Shown here: positions 5,802 to 11,325 of the stretch, piece after piece
How the letters are laid out: each line of letters starts with the position of its first letter
Numbering within the stretch: position 1 is the first letter of the stretch
Source: Syntrophaceae bacterium
GTDB lineage: Bacteria; Desulfobacterota; SM23-61
Direction: 5' to 3'
DNA: 11,325 bases
Assembly (NCBI GenBank): GCA_003154025.1
Contig: PMCE01000399.1
Location: forward strand, 3,932-15,256
Program-made: the position numbers and the translations under genes
The notes under the pieces: model-generated
What the model saw: only the letters and a program-made list of their open reading frames with translations
Told to the model about the DNA's origin: nothing
The model's database searches: none

Positions 5802-7259
5802 TCAAGGGAGAAAGGGAAAGGCATGATGGCGATACCCGAATTTGTACAGCTGGGAAAGGGTTTTTACGGCTGCGTCCAGGTTGGAATAGACGGGGAAATC
5901 CTCGGCCGAAAAAGCCCTCTTGATTTTGAGGTTGTATTCTCGATCCTCTTCGTCTTCCAGGTACGGGTCCAGGGAGATGCAGACCGCCACCGGTTTATTC
6001 TCCTTTTCCCGGGCGTGTAGGCATCCTTCAACCATCAGGCCGATCAATACCTCCATATGAGCCTTAACCCCCTGCCCCAGAGCCCGGCGCAGATACCGAA
6101 ACTGATCGAACTGAAATACCAAAGAATGGATGTTGCGATCCGAGGAAACGATCCGGATGATGTCGGCAATATTTCCCGAGGAGGATATGTTGTAGTAAAT
6201 CGGCCAGGCGTCGAGAGGGTTGCCGATGCTGGTCCCCGCAAGGGGAACCAAAGCCCGAAGCTTATCGGCGGTCTCCCGGGAAAACCGGGGGACTTCCATG
6301 CCCGCCTTCAGGCAGAGATCCGTCTGGATCACGCTGAACCCTCCGGAGTTGGTGATGATGGAGAGGGCTCGCCCCGAAGGAAGAGGAGAGTGGTTCAAGG
6401 CCATGATCGTGTTCACCATCTCGTCAAAGCTCTCCACCTGAATGGAACCGGCCTGCCGGAAGAGAGACCTCCAGAGTTCAGGGGTTCCTGTCAGGGAACC
6501 CGTATGCGAAGCGGCGGCCCTCATTCCCTGCTCGGTCATCCCGCCCTTGATGGCCACCACCGGCTTTTGTCTGCTCGCCTTGGTCAAAGCCTTTTTCAGT
6601 CGCTCCGCATTCTGGGTGCCCTCGACGTAAAAAGCGATCATCTCCGTATCCGGATCGTCCGCCAGGTATTCCAGAAAATCAGGGCCGTCCAGGTCGACGG
6701 CATTCCCATAACTTACCACTTTGCTGAACCTGAGATTCTTGGCCTTGGCAAAATAGGAAAAGGACTCGGCCACGCTCCCGCTCTGGGCAACGACTCCCAC
6801 ATGTCCTTCTTCCTCAGGGGCCTCCGGCACAATGGCCAGCCCGGACCGGGGACAGTAGACGCCAAAACAATTGGGACCGATGAGCCGGATTTTGCCTTGC
6901 GCCGCCTGTTTCAGCTTTTTTTCCAAGTCGATCCTCTCGGGAATCCCCGTCTCACTGAAGCCGGCGGTGTAAATCTGCGCGACCTTCACTCCTTTTTGAA
7001 TGCACTCTTCCAAAACCGGGAGGAGAATATGGGCCGAAACGATGAGGATGGCATAATCGATCTCCGCTTCCACGGCTGAAAGGCTCGGGTAGCACTTTTT
7101 CCCCCGGACCTCGTTATATTTCGGGTTCACCAGAAACAGGCGGTCCCTGATTTTCGTGCTCACCTGGGCAAGGGTGGCCAGATCTTGGGGCGATGCCCCG
7201 ACAATTGCCACGGACCGGGGGTTGAAGATATGATCAAAGAGCGGCTCATTATTTCCCAT
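5802..7259 (-). CDS. ADP(NDP)-forming acyl-CoA synthetase, alpha subunit (CoA-binding and ligase domains)
   Basis: A 485-residue protein of the succinyl-CoA-synthetase-like family; members interconvert acyl-CoA plus ADP and phosphate with free acid, CoA and ATP. The CoA-binding Rossmann domain starts at FNPRSVAIVGASP (12-24). LIGPNCFGVYCP (126-137) is the conserved GPN loop, and VGVVAQSGSVAESF (154-167) begins the ligase domain. AAASHTGSLTG (248-258) carries H252, the expected phosphohistidine. ITNSGGFSVIQTD (302-314) and GNPLDAWP (346-353) belong to the third domain. The ATP-grasp beta domain (about 230 residues) found in single-chain enzymes is missing and no separate beta subunit is in the window, so the partner must be encoded elsewhere. 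Substrate cannot be told from sequence. The ATG at 7259 has GGAGG 7 bases upstream. It is separated from hisB by 140 bases and is probably a distinct transcription unit. Confidence 0.88.
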   Translation of the reverse strand: MGNNEPLFDHIFNPRSVAIVGASPQDLATLAQVSTKIRDRLFLVNPKYNEVRGKKCYPSLSAVEAEIDYAILIVSAHILLPVLEECIQKGVKVAQIYTAGFSETGIPERIDLEKKLKQAAQGKIRLIGPNCFGVYCPRSGLAIVPEAPEEEGHVGVVAQSGSVAESFSYFAKAKNLRFSKVVSYGNAVDLDGPDFLEYLADDPDTEMIAFYVEGTQNAERLKKALTKASRQKPVVAIKGGMTEQGMRAAASHTGSLTGTPELWRSLFRQAGSIQVESFDEMVNTIMALNHSPLPSGRALSIITNSGGFSVIQTDLCLKAGMEVPRFSRETADKLRALVPLAGTSIGNPLDAWPIYYNISSSGNIADIIRIVSSDRNIHSLVFQFDQFRYLRRALGQGVKAHMEVLIGLMVEGCLHAREKENKPVAVCISLDPYLEDEEDREYNLKIKRAFSAEDFPVYSNLDAAVKTLSQLYKFGYRHHAFPFLP

Positions 7260-7508
7260 CCCTCTTCCTCCGTTCTTCTACCATCTCCCTCTTTTCTCGC
7301 TTGAGGTGACACCAAGATAGGATAAAAACCCCCTTAATGCAAGTCGGGAAGGAATCCTGGAATCCTATCTTTAGCCTTCCCGAAAGAATTGGGAATGATA
7401 ACTCCCAGGATGGGCGAGAGTCTTCATACATTTTTATTGAATGAAAATAAAATTTGGCGGATAAACCAGTCAAGGGTTTCATTTCTTGAATAGGAGGAAA
7501 GGGGCAAA
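7260..7508. promoter_or_regulatory. Divergent intergenic region with candidate promoters on both strands
   Basis: The region lies between the minus-strand acyl-CoA synthetase and the plus-strand small membrane protein. On the minus strand a -10-like TATCTT (7314-7319) and a weak TTGCAT (7337-7342) are 17 bases apart. On the plus strand TTGAAT (7437-7442) and GATAAA (7460-7465) are also 17 apart, about 43 bases before the small gene. Between them an 8-base inverted repeat CGGGAAGG/CCTTCCCG (7345-7352, 7375-7382) encloses a perfect tandem octamer GGAATCCT twice (7351-7366, partly overlapping the left arm). This layout could be an operator, but each element alone is weak. Confidence 0.35.
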
Positions 7509-7661
7509 ATGGTAGGCTGGGTTGCTTTCATCCTCGGGTTGTTAATTGTCGGGGTCGCCGGCCTCAATCGATCGGGCCATATATATTGCCTGCCGTTAAC
7601 CGTCGTGTGGTATATCTTTTTGTTAAGAGGCTCAAAAACGAAAAGACAGGTTTCCGAATAG
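7509..7661 (+). CDS. Small two-helix membrane protein, 50 residues, unknown function
   Basis: The ORF starts at an ATG preceded by a full AGGAGG (7492-7497, spacing 11 bases) and ends with TAG. The protein begins MVGWVAFILGLLIVGVAGL, a clear hydrophobic helix (about 2-19). A short NRSGHIY turn follows, then a second hydrophobic stretch CLPLTVVWYIFLL (27-39) and a basic tail RGSKTKRQVSE. By the positive-inside rule both the loop arginine and the tail need placing, so topology is uncertain. I do not recognise the family. Support for a real gene is the strong ribosome binding site, the coherent hydrophobic pattern, a candidate promoter at 7437-7465 and the absence of a competing gene. No frame on the opposite strand here resembles a known protein. 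Confidence 0.55.
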   Translation: MVGWVAFILGLLIVGVAGLNRSGHIYCLPLTVVWYIFLLRGSKTKRQVSE

Positions 7662-7664
7662 GAC

Positions 7665-7696
7665 GAGGAGGAACTTAGCTCCACTCTTCCCTCCTC
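7665..7696 (+). terminator. Possible hairpin after the small membrane protein gene
   Basis: A perfect 7-base inverted repeat GAGGAGG (7665-7671) and CCTCCTC (7690-7696) starts 3 bases after the stop codon of the 50-residue ORF, with an 18-base loop. There is no T run directly after it, so it is weak as an intrinsic terminator. Confidence 0.2.
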
Positions 7697-7741
7697 ATTC
7701 AGCCTTTCTTTATCGATTCGATCCATCCAAACGCACGGCTC

Positions 7742-8011
7742 CTTCAGGGCCATTGGTACCTCGACACCAACGGTAACGGAATCTGGGACGGCTGTGGAGT
7801 GGATACCTGCGTGGGTTCCTTCGGCGGCTACCCACAGGACATCCCCGTCGCGGGAGACCGGACCGGGGATGGCATCCATAAAATCGGGGTCTTCCGCCAA
7901 GGCCATTGGTATTATGACGCAAATGGCAACGGGATCTGGGACGGCTGCGGTATGGATGCCTGTGTAGACTCCTTCGGAGGAGCGGCCATCGATATTCCTT
8001 TCGCCAAATAG
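7742..8011 (+). pseudogene. 5'-truncated remnant of a protein with 51-residue aspartate/glycine-rich repeats
   Basis: One reading frame from a stop at 7676-7678 to TAG at 8009-8011 encodes two copies of a 51-residue (153-base) unit starting at 7748 and 7901. Each has GHWYxDxNGNGIWDGCG, then a DxCxxSFGG segment and a DIPxA segment. The first copy continues into GDRTGDGIHKIGVFRQ. DxNGNGxxD resembles calcium-binding loops of EF-hand/dockerin type, and the GDG-KIGVF part resembles FG-GAP/VCBS-type repeats. Such arrays are normally parts of large secreted proteins. Here there is no signal peptide and no ATG; the only in-frame start is a GTG at 7799 in the middle of the first unit, without a ribosome binding site. 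The second unit ends early at FAK. I read this as the leftover end of a larger gene. Alternatively it is a very short secreted-protein fragment made by misassembly. Confidence 0.6.
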
Positions 8012-8301
8012 GCCCCTCCATAGTAAAAAAGCCGACGAGGAGCAGGCGTATTCAGAAAGTGGACACCTGCTCCCTTCCCCTTTCTCCTATGCGCCTTAGA
8101 TTGCCAGGCGTTATCTTCCTAAACGTTGCCTTTGAACTGCCGACGATTCTTTCCCGCTTTTGAACCTCGCCCCTCAATTCTTTCTCTAGGATTTTTTCCC
8201 CCCTTCATCGATTTCTGTGGTATGAGAATTCAGGATCGACGCGCAGGACGTGAATGGAGGCCTGCCCGGCCCTGCGCAGGAATTACCCTTAAGGAGGAGA
8301 T
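8012..8301. other. Intergenic region upstream of the receptor gene; no gene recognised
   Basis: No coding frame on either strand resembles a protein. It holds an inverted repeat GGAGCAGG/CCTGCTCC (8039-8046 and 8066-8073, extendable by two pairs after one mismatch), which has no following T run and could be a relic terminal repeat or a hairpin. A pyrimidine-rich stretch follows (about 8066-8092 and 8179-8206). Just before the next gene are a palindromic CCTGCGCAGG and the ribosome binding site AAGGAGGA (8291-8298). The promoter of the receptor operon should be here, but no convincing -35/-10 pair was found. Confidence 0.5.
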
Positions 8302-9273
8302 ATGCTCTCCCCCAAAGCCAGACTCATCGGACTGCTGGTCATTTTCGGCCTCCTGGTTACCTCCGGACTCCCGGCCAGGGCTGCGGACTACCCTGCAAGG
8401 CCCATAACTTTATACATTCCTTTCCCGGCAGGCGGCTCCGCTGACCTGACCGGCCGCGCCCTCGCCCATGCCGCCGCCAGATACCTGGGCCAACCGGTTA
8501 TCTGCGAAAACAAGGCCGGCGGGGGGGGAACCGTAGGCCCGAGTTTATTGGTCGTGAGGCCGCCTGACGGGTACACCATCGGCATCTCCCCAGGTTCTGC
8601 CACCAACGCCTGGGTCATGGGGAAGCTCAATTTCAGCCTTCTCGAAGACTTGACCCCCATCATCCGTTACTCCGCCTTCGTTTTCGGCCTGGTGGTGCGC
8701 TCGGATGCACCATGGAAGACGATCCAGGAACTCGTGACCTATGCCCGGGCCAACCCTCAGAAGGTCACGTACGGTACGGGGGGAGTTACTACGATAACCT
8801 ATATGGCGGTCGAAGAACTTAGCCTGATGACCGGAGGGCGGTTGGTCCACATGCCCTTTAAAGGCGGGGCTGATTTAAACACCGCGCTGCTGGGCGGCCA
8901 TATAGATGCCATTTCCGACTCCACCAGCTGGGGGCCGCTGGTGGACGCGGGTAAATTCAGGCTCCTCGTTGTTTACGGGACCCAGCGGATGCCTCGTTAT
9001 CCCGAGGTTCCGACCTTGAAAGAGTCCGGCTATGACCTGACCTTCTCCTCCGCCCTCCAGGTCGTGGGCCCCAGGGGAATTCCCGTGCCCATCGTGGCCA
9101 GGCTCCACGATGCCTTCAAGAAAGCCATGGATGACCCTGAGTTCCTGACGGTCCTCAAAAAATATGACATGGCCCTGACCTATCTGGGCCCCGACGACAC
9201 CGCCAAGGCCTTGCGCAGCGAATCGGAACAGGTCAAAAAGATCGTCCAAAGACTGGGATTGGATAAGCAATGA
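8302..9273 (+). CDS. Tripartite tricarboxylate transporter-type substrate-binding protein (Bug/TctC family)
   Basis: A 323-residue periplasmic receptor that binds a carboxylate-type ligand and normally delivers it to a TctA/TctB membrane pair. A classic signal peptide is present: basic start MLSPKAR, hydrophobic core (8-22) and a likely cleavage after ARA (residue 27). The mature start ADYPARPITLYIPFPAGGSAD (28-48) is the family signature. ENKAGGGGTVG (69-79), MPFKGGADLNTALLGGHIDA (184-203) and the VPTLKESGYDL segment (236-246) are further Bug motifs. Length is normal. The ATG at 8302 has AAGGAGGA at 3-4 bases. Ligand cannot be told. No tctA or tctB is in view, which is common for the expanded Bug receptors. 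The gene 31 bases downstream is a PPC-domain protein, followed by a thiamine-diphosphate enzyme, hinting that receptor and enzymes serve the same substrate. Confidence 0.93.
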   Translation: MLSPKARLIGLLVIFGLLVTSGLPARAADYPARPITLYIPFPAGGSADLTGRALAHAAARYLGQPVICENKAGGGGTVGPSLLVVRPPDGYTIGISPGSATNAWVMGKLNFSLLEDLTPIIRYSAFVFGLVVRSDAPWKTIQELVTYARANPQKVTYGTGGVTTITYMAVEELSLMTGGRLVHMPFKGGADLNTALLGGHIDAISDSTSWGPLVDAGKFRLLVVYGTQRMPRYPEVPTLKESGYDLTFSSALQVVGPRGIPVPIVARLHDAFKKAMDDPEFLTVLKKYDMALTYLGPDDTAKALRSESEQVKKIVQRLGLDKQ

Positions 9274-9304
9274 AGGGGAGCCCGGAGAGGAATTAAAGAT
9301 AGGA

Positions 9305-9823
9305 ATGCCTGAACAACTCATCGATTACTGGAAGACCCATAAGGATATTCGCTTCGAAGACTTCGAAGGGAAGCCGGGCAGGATTATCAACGCCCGTCTC
9401 CAGGCAGGCTCCGACCTCCTCAACGGCGTTGTGGCCATCGCCAAAAAATACCAAATTCGGGCGGGGATCGTCTCCGTATGTTTCGGCAGCCTCTCCAAAA
9501 CCGAAATCCGCTGGGAAGAACGGACCAAAGAAGGGCCGAGGGGAGACAAGCGTTCGGACCCCCGCTTCCTCGACGGACCGATCACTTTTCTGTCCGCCCA
9601 GGGAAAGGTGGGAGTTCCCCGGCAGGGAGAGCCTTTGATCCACATGCACGGGGTGGTGGCTGATACCAAAGGGCAGGTATGGGGAGGCCATCTATTTCCG
9701 GATGAGAACCCGACCTTCTCGACCATGGATGTAGTCATCCAGGAAATAGAGGGGATCGAGTTCGACCGCATATTTGACCCGGAAACCAATTCGGCGCTCC
9801 TCCGGGCCAGAAAAATTGAATAA
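9305..9823 (+). CDS. PPC/DUF296-domain protein (PCC superfamily), 172 residues
   Basis: A single-domain cytoplasmic protein with the plants-and-prokaryotes-conserved fold (DUF296), known in plants attached to AT-hooks but stand-alone in prokaryotes with no settled function. GRIINARLQAGSDLLNGVVA (25-44) opens the domain. The segment LIHMHGVVADTKGQVWGGHL (111-130) carries the three histidines H113, H115 and H129 that are characteristic of the prokaryotic members and could bind a metal. No DNA-binding extension, signal peptide or membrane segment is seen. An insertion rich in charged residues (about 66-88) separates the first strands from the GPITFLSAQG segment. The ATG at 9305 is 31 bases after the receptor stop. 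The ribosome site is ambiguous: GGAGAGG at 14 bases or AGGA directly adjacent. The position between a receptor and a ThDP enzyme suggests a metabolic rather than a regulatory role (inference). Confidence 0.82.
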   Translation: MPEQLIDYWKTHKDIRFEDFEGKPGRIINARLQAGSDLLNGVVAIAKKYQIRAGIVSVCFGSLSKTEIRWEERTKEGPRGDKRSDPRFLDGPITFLSAQGKVGVPRQGEPLIHMHGVVADTKGQVWGGHLFPDENPTFSTMDVVIQEIEGIEFDRIFDPETNSALLRARKIE

Positions 9824-9875
9824 CCGCGGCGGAAAACATTCCGTCGGTACCCAGACCAAAGTGATTGGCGCAAGT

Positions 9876-9924
9876 GCTGGCAGGCGCTGACAGGCCTGGA
9901 TCTCACCGGGAGGTTCCGAACCTC
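9876..9924 (+). promoter_or_regulatory. Tandem 10-base repeat and 15-base dyad before the ThDP enzyme gene
   Basis: GCTGGCAGGC and GCTGACAGGC stand head to tail (9876-9885, 9886-9895) with one mismatch. Then comes a perfect dyad GAGGTTC-C-GAACCTC (9910-9924) that ends 20 bases before the ATG at 9945 and 8 bases before the ribosome binding site. This could be an operator or an mRNA hairpin controlling translation. No clear promoter hexamers were found in the 121-base gap. Confidence 0.35.
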
Positions 9925-9944
9925 ACAGGAATAGGGGGATAAGA

Positions 9945-11325
9945 ATGGCAGGAGAAAATGTATTCCATATGACCGGCGGGGAAGCCATGACCGAGATGCT
10001 GCAACTCTACAAGGCGCAGGTCGTCTTCGGAATCGGCGGCTTCCAGCTGCTCCCTTTTTATGATGCCATCGCCCGGGCCGGCAACCGCCAGCCCCGGCAT
10101 ATCGTGGTCAACGATGAACGCACCGGCGCCTTTGCCGCCGACGGCTACGCCAGGATCTCCGGCCGCGTCGGGTTCTGCGACGGCACGCTGGGCCCCGGAG
10201 CCACCAACCTCACCACCGCTCTGGTGGAAGCGGCCACCGCGGGCATTCCCCTGGTGGCTTTCATCGGAGATTCCCACCGGGATCATTCGGGCAAGAATAT
10301 GACCCAGGAGACCCGTCAGGCCGAGATCCTCTCTCCCATCGTGAAGGAGTTGATCCGCGTCGAACGGGGCCATCGCATTCCCGAGCTCATGCGCAGGGCC
10401 TTTGCCGTGGCCACTTCCGGCCGCCCGGGTCCCGTGGTCCTTAACATCCCCGAAGATATCGCCCATAACAAGTGGGAATATCCTCAGGATGAATTCTACG
10501 TCGACCCCGCGACCCGGGCGATTCCGTCGCGGCGGACCCGGCCGGATCAAGCAGAGATGAAGAAAGCCGCTGACCTGATCCGCAAAGCGGAGCGCCCCGT
10601 CCTTCTGGTGGGGGGCGGCATCCACTTGTCCCAGGCTTACCCCGAGTTACTCGAATTTGTCGAGACCTTCAATATCCCTGCGGGGCATACCTTGACCGGC
10701 AAGGGAGCCCTGCCCTGCAATCATCCTTTGTGCCTCAACCTCTTTGGACGCTATGACCGGGTGGCCAACCCATTCATCCGCAACGCCGATCTGCTCATCG
10801 CCCTGGGGTTCAAATTCGGCGAGATCGCTACCATCCGCTACACCTTGATCCCCCGGAATACCAAGGTGATTCACATCGACATCGCCGCCGAGGAGATCGG
10901 GAGACATCAGAAAGTAGAAATCGGCCTCTGGGCGGACTGCAAGGCCGCACTTGTCGATCTGCTTGAAGAACTCCGGGACGATGCTTCCAAACAGAGGAAA
11001 AGGAGGGAGACCTACTTCTCCGAAATCCAGGAGAAGAAGAAGGAATGGAAAATCAAGAATCTGGAACGGCTCACCAGCGACGAAAAACCCATCAACCTGG
11101 CCCGGGTGTGCCATGAGCTTACCCAGGCAATGCCGACCAACGGTATTTTATTGACCGATGGAGGGTTCGCCGCCCACTGGGCAGGCCTCCTCTACGACAC
11201 TCCCGCGGCGGGAAGAACTTTCGTCGCCAACCGCGGCAACGCTTCCATAGGCTACGGTCTGCCCGGAGCCATCGGGGCCCAGTTGGCCGCCGGGGACGCT
11301 CCGGTCGTGGCCATGACCGGCGATG
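9945..11325 (+). CDS. Thiamine-diphosphate-dependent enzyme, acetolactate-synthase-like, 3' end cut by window
   Basis: The visible 460 codons cover the N-terminal pyrimidine-binding domain (about 8-180), the central domain (about 200-345) and the start of the C-terminal pyrophosphate-binding domain of a ThDP decarboxylase/carboligase. VVNDERTGAFAADGYAR (54-70) contains E58, the glutamate that activates the cofactor. GTLGPGATNLTTALVEA (80-96), SGRPGPVVLNIPED (158-171) and NRGNASIGYGLPGAIGAQLA (429-448) are typical of the IlvB-like superfamily. The metal-binding GDG motif begins at residues 459-460 exactly at the edge. The enzyme could be acetolactate synthase proper, but the adjacent receptor and PPC genes, and no ilvN regulatory subunit upstream, point to a catabolic decarboxylase or lyase. 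The ATG at 9945 has AGGGGG 6 bases upstream. The coiled, lysine-rich linker at 345-372 is highly charged. Confidence 0.88.
   Translation, partial: MAGENVFHMTGGEAMTEMLQLYKAQVVFGIGGFQLLPFYDAIARAGNRQPRHIVVNDERTGAFAADGYARISGRVGFCDGTLGPGATNLTTALVEAATAGIPLVAFIGDSHRDHSGKNMTQETRQAEILSPIVKELIRVERGHRIPELMRRAFAVATSGRPGPVVLNIPEDIAHNKWEYPQDEFYVDPATRAIPSRRTRPDQAEMKKAADLIRKAERPVLLVGGGIHLSQAYPELLEFVETFNIPAGHTLTGKGALPCNHPLCLNLFGRYDRVANPFIRNADLLIALGFKFGEIATIRYTLIPRNTKVIHIDIAAEEIGRHQKVEIGLWADCKAALVDLLEELRDDASKQRKRRETYFSEIQEKKKEWKIKNLERLTSDEKPINLARVCHELTQAMPTNGILLTDGGFAAHWAGLLYDTPAAGRTFVANRGNASIGYGLPGAIGAQLAAGDAPVVAMTGD

Noticed and set aside
6057..7079. Plus-strand open frame of 340 codons
   Set aside because: Antisense shadow of the acyl-CoA synthetase alpha subunit, with no family resemblance.
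7249..7482. Minus-strand open frame of 77 codons running into the acyl-CoA synthetase start
   Set aside because: It crosses the candidate promoter and ribosome site of that gene and has no family resemblance or start signal of its own.
7424..7906. Minus-strand open frame of 160 codons across the small gene and repeat remnant
   Set aside because: No recognisable motif or ribosome site; it overlaps the better supported plus-strand small ORF and repeat units.
9908..9926. GGTTCCGAACC motif considered as the T-arm of a tRNA
   Set aside because: No acceptor, D-arm or anticodon stem can be built around it; it is a simple dyad.
9903..10625. Minus-strand open frame of 240 codons
   Set aside because: Antisense shadow of the ThDP enzyme; composition typical of a reverse-complement frame.

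Overview
The window looks like a chromosomal piece of an anaerobic bacterium, most likely a Desulfobacterota/deltaproteobacterium, perhaps from a metagenome assembly. The pointers are AhbC (siroheme-dependent haem synthesis, typical of sulfate reducers and relatives), a fused CobA-HemD, a stand-alone ADP-forming acyl-CoA synthetase alpha subunit, an orphan tripartite-tricarboxylate receptor, and short-period degenerate intergenic repeats. The taxonomic call is inference; no search was possible.

Left half (1-7259, all minus strand). Read in the direction of transcription it runs acyl-CoA synthetase alpha subunit (7259-5802), then hisB-hisH-sirC (5661-3780), hemC and cobA-hemD (3617-1114), and ahbC (938 to the window edge). 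Within blocks the genes are tightly coupled: hisB/hisH, hisH/sirC and hemC/cobA-hemD each overlap by 4 bases (GTGA, ATGA, ATGA). HemC and the HemD domain make uroporphyrinogen III. The CobA domain methylates it to precorrin-2 and SirC oxidises that to sirohydrochlorin (and may insert iron). AhbC acts late on the siroheme-to-haem branch. HisB and HisH belong to histidine synthesis, so two pathways share one overlapping gene string. hemA, the usual neighbour of hemC, is not in the window.

The two breaks in the tetrapyrrole string each hold a pair of inverted arrays of short degenerate tandem repeats. At 960-1149 these are 9-base units (CGCRGAGNN), and one arm is translated as the C-terminus of CobA-HemD. 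At 3665-3772 they are 7-base units (AGACNNC).

Middle (7260-8301). A divergent regulatory region is followed on the plus strand by a 50-residue two-helix membrane protein with a good ribosome binding site (7509-7661). Next comes a 5'-truncated remnant of a protein built from 51-residue repeats (about 7742-8011), then about 290 bases with no recognisable gene.

Right half (8302-11325, plus strand). Three genes are closely spaced: a secreted Bug/TctC-type carboxylate-binding receptor, a PPC/DUF296-domain protein and a thiamine-diphosphate enzyme resembling acetolactate synthase, which runs off the window at its GDG motif. Together they suggest uptake and conversion of an unknown carboxylate. No tctA or tctB membrane component is visible.
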